DNA of 64,000 bases from an uncultured Erythrobacter sp. (lineage in GTDB: Bacteria; Pseudomonadota; Alphaproteobacteria; Sphingomonadales; Sphingomonadaceae), in assembly GCA_947501005.1 (NCBI GenBank), contig CANMTU010000001.1, positions 768,501-832,500 on the forward strand. Reading direction: 5' to 3'. Below, one piece after another: positions 55,190 to 63,503 of the stretch. The translations under genes were made by a program, and so were the position numbers. How positions within the stretch are numbered: position 1 is the stretch's first letter; every line of letters starts with the position of its first letter. Under the pieces are notes generated by a model. That model was not told where the DNA came from. It saw nothing but the letters and a program-made list of their open reading frames with translations, and made no database searches.

Positions 55190-56920
55190 TCAGCTGGCGG
55201 CACGCGATCCGGTCGCGGCCAGGTTCGCCGCGTTGCTGCGCGCCAGCGGCAGGGTCAGCACCATCCGATTGCCATCGCGCCGCAACTCGCCGCCCGCCGC
55301 GCGGACCTCGGCCCGCGCCAGCCGAAGCGAGAAGCCGGCGCCGAAGATCCCGGAACTGAGCGGGCTTGCCGCAGCGCGCAATTCGGCGGCGAAGGCATCG
55401 TGCGCGGCACGCAGGGCGGTGGGAAGGGCGACGGTCAGCGCCACGCGGTCGCCGGGAATTGTCGACAAGTCGAGCGCGATGCGCTCGCCCGCCGCCATCG
55501 GCCCGGCGAGCGAGGCGAGGAACCGCCAGGCGATCCGCTCGCCTTCCGCCGATGCCAGCGCGACCGGTGCGCCAGCCCGGTCGATCGCCGCATCGATCCG
55601 GGCGACGCGCGGCGAGAGGACGGTCTGCAATTGGGCCACCTGCGTGCGCACGATGGCCGCGAAATCGGCTTCGCCGGCTTCCAGTTCCACCGCGCCCGAT
55701 TCGAGCCGGGCCAACCGGTCCAGCTCGTCGAACCCGGCGAGAATGCGGGCCGCATCGCCGGTAATGCCGGCGGCGATCGCGCGATATTCGTGCGGCACGG
55801 GGCCGACCATCTGCTGCTGGATGATTTCGGCATAACCCTGCATGGCGTTCACCGGGGTACGCAGTTCATGGAGGAGCTGACGCAGCCGGTCCGCCTCCTT
55901 CTCCCGCGCCGAATTACCGGGCACGCCGACCCGGCGCAGCCGCCCGATATAGCCTTCGAGGCGGCCGTCGCGCGCGATCCGGGGGCTGGCATCGAGGATC
56001 CACGACCCCGCGATGGCAGCCGCGCCGCGCAGCGCCGTAGGCCGGGCGCGAACGGCCTTGGCACCGACGGTCGCGGCGGCCCCGGCGTGAAGGTCCAGCG
56101 ATCCCGCGAGATCCATGCCGACGACCATCGGTGCCGCTGCGGCATTCGCCCAGTCGATCACGCCGTGACGGTCGGTACGGAAAGCGATCGCGTGCAAGGG
56201 GTGGGCAGCGGTTCCGTCGGGGTGCGGCGCGTCCGATGCTTCGGAGGGCTTGTCGATCTCGAGCCCGCGTAGCCGGCTGCGCTTGAATTTCTCGATCCGT
56301 TCGACCAGCGCTCGAATGCCTTCGCTGGTTTGCTGGAAGCCGGACAGGGCCCGGGCACGGTCGCGGCCGCTTCCTGCATCGCGCAGGATATCGGCCGCAC
56401 TGCGGACCAGCCGAACGGGGGCGGGCGGTGCCGGCAGCGGCTCGAATTCATCAGCACCCGATTGCGGCTTGGCCGTCTGCGGCTTCGGCAGCGCGCGATC
56501 CGACACGCCGAGCCGATCGAGCACGGCGACGGCCAGTTCGGGCAGATCCTTGCGATTGCGCAGGAAACCGCGGGCCTGGATCGGGAAGTTCGGGATAAGC
56601 TGCATCCATTCCTCGCCGGAAAGCTGCGCCCGGGCAAGCGCGGCCGCAGCGATGTGCGGATGCGCGTCGCCGAACCAACGGACCAGTTCCGGGTTGCGGA
56701 AGCGCCAGCCCGCCTCGCCGACAAGGGCGGTGCGTTCGCGAACCGACAACAGCTCGCCCAGCGCGATCAGGCGCAGATAGGCCGCCGTCCTGAGCGCCCG
56801 GTCCTCGCCCTGTGGCCGTTCGCCCAGCAGGTCGATCAACTGGCGAAACTGGGTGCGCGCCGACCGTTCGCCCGTGGCGCGGTTGCGCAGCACTGTGGCA
56901 AGGCGGTCGTCGAAATGCAT
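55190..56920 (-). CDS. Histidine kinase-like protein with degenerate ATPase domain
   Basis: The 576-residue soluble protein has an N-terminal helical region (1-145, possibly HEAT-like), a disordered Pro-rich link, a PAS-like region (about 245-335), a HisKA helix with phospho-acceptor His351 (LLHELRTPVNAMQGYAEII), and a C-terminal HATPase-like fold (460-560). In the last, the Asn box is replaced (ERIAWRFLASLAGPM) and no DxGxG is seen; only a G2-like segment FGAGFSLRLARAEVRAAGG remains. ATG 56920 is chosen for its GGAGA site; 56941 is an alternative. No membrane helix and no response regulator next to it. Divergent from lrp. Confidence 0.75.
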   Translation of the reverse strand: MHFDDRLATVLRNRATGERSARTQFRQLIDLLGERPQGEDRALRTAAYLRLIALGELLSVRERTALVGEAGWRFRNPELVRWFGDAHPHIAAAALARAQLSGEEWMQLIPNFPIQARGFLRNRKDLPELAVAVLDRLGVSDRALPKPQTAKPQSGADEFEPLPAPPAPVRLVRSAADILRDAGSGRDRARALSGFQQTSEGIRALVERIEKFKRSRLRGLEIDKPSEASDAPHPDGTAAHPLHAIAFRTDRHGVIDWANAAAAPMVVGMDLAGSLDLHAGAAATVGAKAVRARPTALRGAAAIAGSWILDASPRIARDGRLEGYIGRLRRVGVPGNSAREKEADRLRQLLHELRTPVNAMQGYAEIIQQQMVGPVPHEYRAIAAGITGDAARILAGFDELDRLARLESGAVELEAGEADFAAIVRTQVAQLQTVLSPRVARIDAAIDRAGAPVALASAEGERIAWRFLASLAGPMAAGERIALDLSTIPGDRVALTVALPTALRAAHDAFAAELRAAASPLSSGIFGAGFSLRLARAEVRAAGGELRRDGNRMVLTLPLARSNAANLAATGSRAAS

Positions 56921-56960
56921 GTCATCTCCGGGCAGGGCCATGGTCGCGGCCACACGCTTA

Positions 56961-56987
56961 TTACCAAATAGAGTTACCAATCGGTAA
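56961..56987. promoter_or_regulatory. Inverted/direct repeat in the kinase-lrp intergenic region
   Basis: TTACC (56974-56978) and GGTAA (56983-56987) form a perfect inverted repeat around AATC, and TTACCAA also occurs at 56961-56967. The site lies about 40 bp before the kinase start and fits a protein-binding operator, possibly for the neighbouring Lrp protein. Confidence 0.45.
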
Positions 56988-57069
56988 ATGCAGGTCTGGT
57001 GAACCGCGTGGATTCCGATGCGTTGCATTGTTCGCGAATTGCTGGCAGGAACAACAATCTTAGCCGCCA

Positions 57070-57104
57070 GCGGGATCGCACACTCAATTCGTGTCGCATC
57101 CCGC
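57070..57104. promoter_or_regulatory. 35-bp dyad upstream of lrp
   Basis: GCGGGAT (57070-57076) pairs with ATCCCGC (57098-57104) and ACAC (57080-57083) with GTGT (57091-57094), symmetric about TCAATTC. It ends 32 bp before the lrp ATG, a position suited to autoregulation by the Lrp protein or to a leader hairpin. Confidence 0.5.
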
Positions 57105-57136
57105 CAAAGTACGACATCGCAAACGGGGAAAGCGCG

Positions 57137-57601
57137 ATGGCCAGCCTGGACGATATCGACCGTCGCCTCCTGTCCGAATTGCAGGACGAGGGGCGGATCA
57201 CCAATGTGGAACTGGCCCAGCGGGTCGGCCTTACGGCACCGCCCTGCCTGCGCCGGGTCCGCGCGCTGGAGGAAGACGGCGTCATCCGCGGCTATCATGC
57301 CGAACTCGACCCGGCGAAGCTGGGCTTCTCGATCACCGTTTTCGCGATGGTCAGTCTCAAGAGCCAGGCAGAGGATGCGTTGCGCGAGTTCGAGGTCGCC
57401 ATGCGCGACCTGCCGCAGGTGCGCGAAGTTCACATGCTCAACGGCGAGATCGATTTCATCCTGAAGATCGTCGCGCGCGATCTGCAGGCGTTCCAGGAAT
57501 TCCTGACCAGCCAGCTGACGCCCGCGCCCAACGTCGCCAGCGTCAAGACCTCGCTGACGATACGCACCAGCAAGAACCAGCCGGGCGTTCCTTTGGAATA
57601 G
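57137..57601 (+). CDS. Lrp/AsnC family transcriptional regulator
   Basis: The 154-residue protein has an N-terminal helix-turn-helix (DDIDRRLLSELQDEGRITNV, then ELAQRVGLTAPPCLRRVRAL) and a C-terminal RAM/ligand domain (EVHMLNGEIDFILKIVARD). Such regulators form dimers to octamers and respond to amino acids. The sequence SPTPCLRRVRALEEDGVI-like arrangement is close to sphingomonad Lrp proteins. It is divergent from the kinase and followed two bases later by a GFA-family gene, so probably co-transcribed with it. Confidence 0.93.
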   Translation: MASLDDIDRRLLSELQDEGRITNVELAQRVGLTAPPCLRRVRALEEDGVIRGYHAELDPAKLGFSITVFAMVSLKSQAEDALREFEVAMRDLPQVREVHMLNGEIDFILKIVARDLQAFQEFLTSQLTPAPNVASVKTSLTIRTSKNQPGVPLE

Positions 57602-57603
57602 CG

Positions 57604-58038
57604 ATGGCGGATGGCGAACCGCTGGCGGGGCGGTGCCTGTGCGGCGCGGTGCGCGTTACGCTCGACGACCCGGAGTTTGCGGTCGAGATTTGCCAATGCA
57701 GCATATGCCGCCGCTGGGGCGGGGCGTTCCATGCCGGGCAGCGCGGCGGGTCGGTATCGATCGAGGGCGAGGGCAGTGCCAGCCTGTATCGATCAAGCGA
57801 CTGGGCCGAACGCGCATTCTGCAACACGTGCGGCACCAGCCTGTGGTTTCGTTTCCTGCCGACGGGTGCGCGCAGCTTTTCGGCAGGCCTGTTCGAGGCG
57901 GCCGGGCGCCACGCAATCGAGCAGGAAATCTTCTGCGACGAAGCAGCCCGCTGGACGGCGCTTTCCGGTAATCACCCCCGCCTGACGGGAGCGCAGACCG
58001 TCGCCGAGACCCGGGCGGCCGGGTTCATTTTCAATTAG
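57604..58038 (+). CDS. GFA (glutathione-dependent formaldehyde-activating enzyme-like) family protein
   Basis: The 144-residue protein has the CENP-V/GFA zinc fold: CLCGAVRVTL near residue 11, CQCSICRRWGGAFHAG near residue 31 and CNTCGTSLWFRF near residue 74 supply the zinc ligands. The family is named from Gfa, but most members have no proven link to formaldehyde. It lies two bases after lrp and converges with accC. Confidence 0.88.
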   Translation: MADGEPLAGRCLCGAVRVTLDDPEFAVEICQCSICRRWGGAFHAGQRGGSVSIEGEGSASLYRSSDWAERAFCNTCGTSLWFRFLPTGARSFSAGLFEAAGRHAIEQEIFCDEAARWTALSGNHPRLTGAQTVAETRAAGFIFN

Positions 58039-58059
58039 ACCCGGTACACGGGCGGAACC

Positions 58060-59409
58060 CTAGACCTCGCGTTCCCGCAACCAGTCCTCGAGCCATTTGA
58101 TCGAATAGTCGCCGCTCAGCACGTCTTCCTGTTCGAGCAATTGCTGGTGAAGCGGAATGCTCGTCTTCACGCCCTCGATCACCATTTCCTCCAGCGCGCG
58201 CTTCAGCCGCATGATGCAGCGTTCGCGCGTGCGGCCATAGACGATCAGCTTGGCGATCATGCTGTCGTAATAGGGGGGGATGGAATAGCCGGCATACAGC
58301 CCGCTATCGACCCGCACATGCATGCCGCCCGCCGCATGATAGTGCGAGACCTTGCCAGGGCTCGGCGCGAAGGTGAACGGGTCTTCGGCGTTGATGCGGC
58401 ATTCGATCGCATGGCCGGTGAAAGTGATGTCGTCCTGCGCGCAGGAGAGGTTCTTGCCGTCCGCGATGCGGATCTGTTCGCGCACCAGATCGATGCCGGT
58501 GATCGCCTCGGTCACCGGATGTTCGACCTGCAAACGGGTATTCATCTCGATGAAATAGAATTCGCCGTTTTCCCACAGGAATTCGATCGTGCCGGCGCCG
58601 CGATAACCCATATTGGCCATCGCATCGGCGCAGATGCCGCCCATCCGCATCCGGTCCTCTTCGGAGAGGACGGGGGAAGGGGCCTCTTCGAGAACCTTCT
58701 GGTGCCGCCGCTGCAGCGAACAGTCCCGCTCACCCAGATGGATCGCATTGCCGCGTCCGTCGCCAAAAACCTGAAATTCGATATGGCGCGGATTGCCGAG
58801 ATATTTCTCGATATAGACGGTGTCGTCGCCAAAGGCGTTCTTCGCCTCGGTCTTGGCCTGGCTCATCAGGCTTTCGAGCTGGTCCTCGTCGGGCACGACC
58901 TTCATGCCGCGGCCGCCGCCGCCGCTCGCCGCCTTGACCAGCACGGGGTAGCCGATCTCGGCCGCGACCCGGCGCGCTTCGTCGATGCTGTCGACCGCGC
59001 CGGCGGAGCCGGGAACCAGCGGCAGGCCAAGCTCACCGGCGGTTTTCTTGGCGGCGACCTTGTCGCCCATGGTGCGGATATGTTCGGGCTTGGGGCCGAT
59101 CCAGACGATATCGTGCGCCTCCACGATCTCCGCGAAGCGGGCGTTTTCCGACAGGAAGCCATAGCCCGGGTGGATCGCATCGGCCTGCGCCAGTTCGGCG
59201 GCCGAGATGATGTTGGCGATGTTGAGATAGCTGTCGCCGGCGGGCGGCGGCCCGATGCAGACGGCATGATCGGCGAGGCGGACATGCATCGCCTCGGCAT
59301 CGGCGGTGGAATGCACCGCCACCGTCTCGATGCCCATTTCATGCGCGGCGCGATGGATGCGGAGCGCGATCTCGCCGCGATTGGCGATCAGGATGCGGGA
59401 AATGCTCAC
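58060..59409 (-). CDS. accC: Acetyl-CoA carboxylase, biotin carboxylase subunit
   Basis: The 449-residue ATP-grasp enzyme carboxylates biotin on AccB in the first step of fatty acid synthesis. Features are ILIANRGEIALRIHRAA, the ATP loop KAASGGGGRGMKVV, HLGERDCSLQRRHQKVLEEAP and the active-site FIEMNTRLQVEHPVTE. The start is GTG 59409 (MSISRILIANRG), four bases after the accB stop, giving the same length as E. coli AccC. Confidence 0.97.
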   Translation of the reverse strand: MSISRILIANRGEIALRIHRAAHEMGIETVAVHSTADAEAMHVRLADHAVCIGPPPAGDSYLNIANIISAAELAQADAIHPGYGFLSENARFAEIVEAHDIVWIGPKPEHIRTMGDKVAAKKTAGELGLPLVPGSAGAVDSIDEARRVAAEIGYPVLVKAASGGGGRGMKVVPDEDQLESLMSQAKTEAKNAFGDDTVYIEKYLGNPRHIEFQVFGDGRGNAIHLGERDCSLQRRHQKVLEEAPSPVLSEEDRMRMGGICADAMANMGYRGAGTIEFLWENGEFYFIEMNTRLQVEHPVTEAITGIDLVREQIRIADGKNLSCAQDDITFTGHAIECRINAEDPFTFAPSPGKVSHYHAAGGMHVRVDSGLYAGYSIPPYYDSMIAKLIVYGRTRERCIMRLKRALEEMVIEGVKTSIPLHQQLLEQEDVLSGDYSIKWLEDWLREREV

Positions 59410-59413
59410 GACG

Positions 59414-59902
59414 TCATCCGATGACGAGCAGTGGCTGATCGTATTCGACCGGCTGCGCGTTCTCGACCAGGATCGCGGTGACCGTGCCTGCACGGTCGGC
59501 GGTGATGGGGTTCATCACCTTCATCGCCTCCACGATCAACAGGGTCTGCCCTTCCTTCACCCTCGCGCCGATGGTGACGAAATCGTCGGCACCCGGCTCA
59601 GGCGCGAGATAGACCGTACCCACCATCGGGGATTTGAGCGCGTTGCCCGCCACCTCGGCCGCGGCCTGGTCGGCCGACTGCTGGGCGGAGGCCGGAGCCG
59701 CCGCGTGGGCGAGCGGGGCCGGCACATGCGCGGTCATGGCGACCGGCGCCCCGCCGCGCGCGACGCGGATCTTGCGGTTCCCGTCCTCGACCTCGATCTC
59801 GGTCAGGCCCGTATCGGCCAGCAATTGCGCCAGTTCGCGCACGATCGCGGTGTCGACATTCATGCCGGACGCGGTGCCGGCTTTACCCTGTGTGTCGGCC
59901 AT
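59414..59902 (-). CDS. accB: Acetyl-CoA carboxylase, biotin carboxyl carrier protein
   Basis: The 162-residue protein has an N-terminal domain (VRELAQLLADTGLTEIEVED), an Ala/Pro-rich linker (about 55-85) and a C-terminal biotinyl domain with the target Lys128 in EAMKVMN. The start is MADTQGKAG at 59902. It lies between aroQ and accC on the same strand, the common alphaproteobacterial order aroQ-accB-accC. Confidence 0.97.
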   Translation of the reverse strand: MADTQGKAGTASGMNVDTAIVRELAQLLADTGLTEIEVEDGNRKIRVARGGAPVAMTAHVPAPLAHAAAPASAQQSADQAAAEVAGNALKSPMVGTVYLAPEPGADDFVTIGARVKEGQTLLIVEAMKVMNPITADRAGTVTAILVENAQPVEYDQPLLVIG

Positions 59903-59975
59903 GAAACCCCTTAACCTTAGTTCGCAGCGCCTATGCTCCGCAGCGCAGCGCAAGGCAAGGGGGCGCGCCCGCGTT

Positions 59976-60410
59976 TCACAGCGCCGCGGCGCGTTCGAGC
60001 GCGACGAGATAACTGCGCCGTCCGAGCCCCTTCACGCAATCCGCCGCCGCCATGCCGACATAGGACAGGTGGCGGAACGGCTCGCGCGTGTCGGGGTCGG
60101 ACAAGTGCACCTCGATCACCGGAACCGAAATGCTCTTGATCGCATCGTGCAGCGCGATCGAGGTGTGCGTATAGGCCCCGGCATTGAGCAGCACAGCCCT
60201 GGCCCCTTCGGCATGAGCCTCGTGCAGCCAGTCGACCAAGTCGCCCTCGTGATTGCTCTGGCGAAAGACGATCGCGAGGCCGAGCCGGCTTGCGAGGCTG
60301 CGGCAGTCGCCTTCGATATCGGCGAGGGTCGCGGTGCCGTAGATATGCGGCTCGCGCGTGCCGAGGAGATTGAGGTTGGGGCCGTTGAGAATGAACACCG
60401 TGTCGGGCAT
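59976..60410 (-). CDS. aroQ: 3-dehydroquinate dehydratase, type II
   Basis: The 144-residue dodecameric enzyme makes 3-dehydroshikimate in aromatic synthesis. Signatures are ILNGPNLNLLGTREPHIYG with the catalytic Arg/Tyr, RQSNHEGDLVDWLHEA, LNAGAYTHTSIALHDAI and EVHLSDPDTREPFRH with the conserved His. It is first in aroQ-accB-accC. Confidence 0.97.
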   Translation of the reverse strand: MPDTVFILNGPNLNLLGTREPHIYGTATLADIEGDCRSLASRLGLAIVFRQSNHEGDLVDWLHEAHAEGARAVLLNAGAYTHTSIALHDAIKSISVPVIEVHLSDPDTREPFRHLSYVGMAAADCVKGLGRRSYLVALERAAAL

Positions 60411-60712
60411 CGGATTGGCCTACGCTGCGAGTGCCTCGTTTGTCGACGTTCTTGAGTTTTCCCGCCGGGTCGACCTTAGGGGCGCGTAATTGGAACAGCG
60501 GTATCGGATGCAGTGAGGAACGGACTTCCGGGGCGATGACGGGTCGGCGTGCTAGATGTCGTGCATGATCGCAGAAGGCCGATCGATCCGTATCCCCGTC
60601 AATACGGCTCTGGCGCAAAGCTGACCGGACCTGCCGATCGCAAGACATGTCCGCGAGATGTGCCGAACGCATCAAGGCAAATTGATCCTTAGGCATTATC
60701 CGCTATAAGCGC
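60411..60712. other. Intergenic region between aroQ and the 60716 gene
   Basis: About 300 bp separate the divergent genes. I see no conserved ORF, RNA or repeat family here. It must hold the aroQ-accB-accC promoter (not resolved) and, at its right end, a promoter for the rightward gene. Confidence 0.6.
60682..60709 (+). promoter_or_regulatory. Promoter of the 60716 gene, possibly leaderless
   Basis: TTGATC (60682-60687) and TATAAG (60704-60709) are 16 bp apart, good -35/-10 matches. The ATG at 60716 lies only seven bases after the -10, at the expected transcription start, and no Shine-Dalgarno sequence is present. Confidence 0.5.
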
Positions 60713-60715
60713 GTG

Positions 60716-61186
60716 ATGCGAGGTTTCGGCATCCCCTCTGGCAAATCACACGGCAAGCGCGGAACGGCGCTCTGCGCAGGCTTTGTGTTGGTGGCGATCG
60801 GGGCTGCGGCCGGTCTTTCGGCCCAGATGGTCGAGGGGGGCGATGCGGTCCTGGTTTCCTCGGCGGAGGCGGGGGCACTGCCGCCGCCATCCCAGTGGCG
60901 CTGCGATCAGGTCAGGCCGGAATATTCGGAATGGCTTGCGGCCGGCAATACCGCGCAGGACTGGCGCTATGCCGGGGCGACCTATCGTGACGCCGCAAAC
61001 GGCGAGGTCTATGATTGGGGCGACTGGCTGCGCTGGGCGCAATCGGCCGATTGCGCCCCGTACGGAGCGCAAGAATCGCGCGGCTGGATGACAGGCGGTC
61101 GGGCCGCGGTCGGCGCCGCGATCGGCGGTCTGGGTGCCGCACTCCTGGTGATGAGCAACGGGGCGAACGCCAAAAGCCCTGGCTAG
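60716..61186 (+). CDS. Small exported or membrane-anchored protein of unknown function
   Basis: No family is recognised. The 156 residues begin with a positively charged end and one hydrophobic segment (TALCAGFVLVAIGAAAGLSA), a signal peptide or anchor, then a domain with WRCDQVRPEYSEWL and DWGDWLRWAQSADCAPYG whose two Cys could form a disulfide, and a C-terminal Gly/Ala-rich hydrophobic stretch (AAVGAAIGGLGAALLVM). A GTG three bases earlier is an alternative start. The gene is alone between aroQ and tRNA-Pro. Confidence 0.55.
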   Translation: MRGFGIPSGKSHGKRGTALCAGFVLVAIGAAAGLSAQMVEGGDAVLVSSAEAGALPPPSQWRCDQVRPEYSEWLAAGNTAQDWRYAGATYRDAANGEVYDWGDWLRWAQSADCAPYGAQESRGWMTGGRAAVGAAIGGLGAALLVMSNGANAKSPG

Positions 61187-61287
61187 GTCGGGCCGGTAAT
61201 TGCCGACCGCCCGGCAGCGGGCGCTCTGACCTTTCGGCCGCGCCTTTCGCCGGGCCGGCTCACGAACAACGAAGGCAGGAATTCCAC

Positions 61288-61364
61288 TGGTCGGGACGAC
61301 TGGATTCGAACCAGCGACCCCTACACCCCCAGTATAGTGCGCTACCAGACTGCGCCACGTCCCG
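61288..61364 (-). tRNA. tRNA-Pro (anticodon GGG)
   Basis: The 77-nt minus-strand cloverleaf has acceptor CGGGACG paired with CGTCCCG, D arm GCGC/GCGC, anticodon arm CTATA-CTGGGGG-TGTAG (GGG; one T-G pair), T arm GCTGG-TTCGAAT-CCAGT and encoded CCA. It is the second proline tRNA in the window. Confidence 0.95.
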
Positions 61365-61546
61365 ATACCAGTGGAGGCGCGGCCTATAGGCGGCTTGTTC
61401 GCGAAGCGCAAGGCGCGTTGCTCTCGTTCGGTAATGCTGCTAACCGCCGGCGCCATTACGCGACGAGGGGTGGTGCGCGGCCGTCGAAGGTCACGCGCGC
61501 TTTGCCGTCTCGTCGCCGCTTATTTCTCAGGACGGGTTTTTTTCGA

Positions 61547-61873
61547 ATGATCGATATTCTCGCTGCCGCAGGCTCCGCCGCTTCGCAGCCGCCGGCCTGG
61601 ACGGCCTGGGTGCTGCCGGTCGGCATGTTGCTGATCCTGTATTTCCTCATCATCCGCCCGCAGATGCGCCAGCAGAAGGCCCATTCGCAGAAGGTTGCGG
61701 GCCTGAAGCGGGGCGACGAGGTGGTGACCGGCGGCGGGCTGGTCGGCCGGATCGTCAAGGTCGAGGAACAGTTCGTCGAGGTGGAACTGGCCAAGGGTTT
61801 CCGGGTGAAGGCCGTGCGCAGCACGATCGGCGACGTCCTGTCGCCCAGCACCGCCAAACCCGCGAACGACTGA
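61547..61873 (+). CDS. yajC: Preprotein translocase subunit YajC
   Basis: The 108-residue protein has a single transmembrane helix (TAWVLPVGMLLILYFLIIRP) followed by QMRQQKAHSQKVAGLKRGDE and VVTGGGLVGRIVKV, the YajC signature. It joins SecDF at the translocon. It starts the yajC-secD-secF operon, 20 bp before secD. A run of Ts lies just upstream of the ATG. Confidence 0.95.
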   Translation: MIDILAAAGSAASQPPAWTAWVLPVGMLLILYFLIIRPQMRQQKAHSQKVAGLKRGDEVVTGGGLVGRIVKVEEQFVEVELAKGFRVKAVRSTIGDVLSPSTAKPAND

Positions 61874-61892
61874 CCGGAAGGCGCGTTTCCCC

Positions 61893-63491
61893 ATGCTCGA
61901 CTTTCCGACCTGGAAGAAGGCCATGTTGTGGCTCGTGGCGGCCATCGCCATGCTGGCCGCCTTGCCCTCGATAATGTCGCTGACCGGCTCGAACTGGCCC
62001 GACAATCTGCCCGACCCCACCGTGAACCTCGGGCTGGATCTTGCGGGCGGCAGTCATATCCTGCTCGAGGCGGACCCCGCGCAGGTTGCCAGTCAGCGGC
62101 TCGATACGCTGGAGGAAAGCGTGCGCACCGCCATGCGGGGGGCCGAACCCCGGTTGCGGATCGGCGACGTCTCGACGCGCGGCGGGCGCTTGAGCTTCAT
62201 GGTCGACGATGTCTCGCAGGTCGATCGCGCGCGCGAACTCATCCTGCCGCTGATCAACGGCACGGGTACGGTCCGCGAATGGGACCTGCAGGTGGTCGAT
62301 AACCAGCGTTTCGTCCTCACCCCGACCGAACAGGGTCTCGCCAATGCGATCGACCAGGCGATGGACAGCGCCAAGGAAGTGATCGACCGGCGCATCAACG
62401 CGCTCGGTACGCGCGAACCGACCATCATCCGCCAGGGCGACAACCGGATCGTGGTGCAGGTGCCGGGGCTGCAGAACCCGCAGCAGGTGAAGGAACTGGT
62501 CGGCAAGACCGCGCGGCTCTCGTTCCAGCTGGTCGACCTGACCGCCCTGCCGGCCGACGTGCAGCAAGGCATTGCCCCGCCGGGCAGCGAGATCGTGCCC
62601 TACGCCGCCAGCTCGGACTTTCCCGGCCAGTCGATCGCGGTGCAGCGATTGGGCGGCATTCGCGGCGACAATCTGACCGGCGCGCAGCAGAGCTTCGATC
62701 CGCAGACCAACGAAGCGGTTGTCAGTATTCAGTTCGACGCCGATGGCGGGCGCCGCTTCGCCAAGCTGACGAGCGAGAACGTCAACAAGCCTTTCGCCAT
62801 CATCCTCGATGGCGAGGTGCTCTCCGCGCCCAACATCAACGAGCCGATCCGCGGCGGCACCGCGCAGATTTCCGGCGGCTTCACGGTCGAAAGCGCGAAC
62901 CAGCTGGCGATTTCGCTGCGCTCGGGCGCCTTGCCGGTCGACCTCGCAGTGGTCGAGGAGCGCACCGTCGGGCCCGATCTCGGTGCCGATTCGATCCGTC
63001 AGGGGCTCGTGGCGATGGGCGTCGGGACCTTGCTCGTCATCGTGCTGATGATCGCGACCTATGGCCGCTTCGGCGTCTATGCGACGGTGGCGCTGGTCAT
63101 CAACGTCCTCATGCTTCTGGGGATCATGGCGGCGCTGAACGCCACGCTCACGTTGCCCGGTATCGCCGGTTTCGTGCTGACCATCGGCGCGGCGGTCGAT
63201 GCCAACGTGCTGATCAACGAACGCATCCGGGAAGAGCGGAAACGCGGGCGCAAGATCGTCTCGGCGGTGGAAACCGGCTACAAGGAAGCGAGCCGTGCGA
63301 TCTACGATGCCAATGTGACCAACTTCATCGCCGGCGTCCTGCTGTTCCAGTTCGGCTCCGGCCCGATCAAGGGCTTCGCGGTGGTGCTGGTGATCGGCCT
63401 GTTCACCAGCGTCTTCACCGCCGTTCCGCTGACCCGTATGTGGGTCGCGCACTGGCTGCGCAATGCGCGGCCGAGCGAACTCAATCTATAA
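61893..63491 (+). CDS. secD: Protein translocase subunit SecD
   Basis: The 532-residue inner-membrane RND-family protein uses the proton gradient to aid late export. An N-terminal helix, a large periplasmic domain (with NLGLDLAGGSHILLEADP and GTREPTIIRQGDNRIVVQVPG) and five C-terminal helices are seen. VGPDLGADSIRQGLVAMGVG and LTIGAAVDANVLINERIREE are the SecD signatures. Length is somewhat shorter than E. coli SecD (615). Confidence 0.96.
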   Translation: MLDFPTWKKAMLWLVAAIAMLAALPSIMSLTGSNWPDNLPDPTVNLGLDLAGGSHILLEADPAQVASQRLDTLEESVRTAMRGAEPRLRIGDVSTRGGRLSFMVDDVSQVDRARELILPLINGTGTVREWDLQVVDNQRFVLTPTEQGLANAIDQAMDSAKEVIDRRINALGTREPTIIRQGDNRIVVQVPGLQNPQQVKELVGKTARLSFQLVDLTALPADVQQGIAPPGSEIVPYAASSDFPGQSIAVQRLGGIRGDNLTGAQQSFDPQTNEAVVSIQFDADGGRRFAKLTSENVNKPFAIILDGEVLSAPNINEPIRGGTAQISGGFTVESANQLAISLRSGALPVDLAVVEERTVGPDLGADSIRQGLVAMGVGTLLVIVLMIATYGRFGVYATVALVINVLMLLGIMAALNATLTLPGIAGFVLTIGAAVDANVLINERIREERKRGRKIVSAVETGYKEASRAIYDANVTNFIAGVLLFQFGSGPIKGFAVVLVIGLFTSVFTAVPLTRMWVAHWLRNARPSELNL

Positions 63492-63503
63492 GGGCATCGG
63501 ACG

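Noticed and set aside
59917..60696. Minus-strand open frame running through the aroQ upstream gap
   Set aside because: It overlaps aroQ and accB in another frame and its upstream part has no domain or ribosome site.
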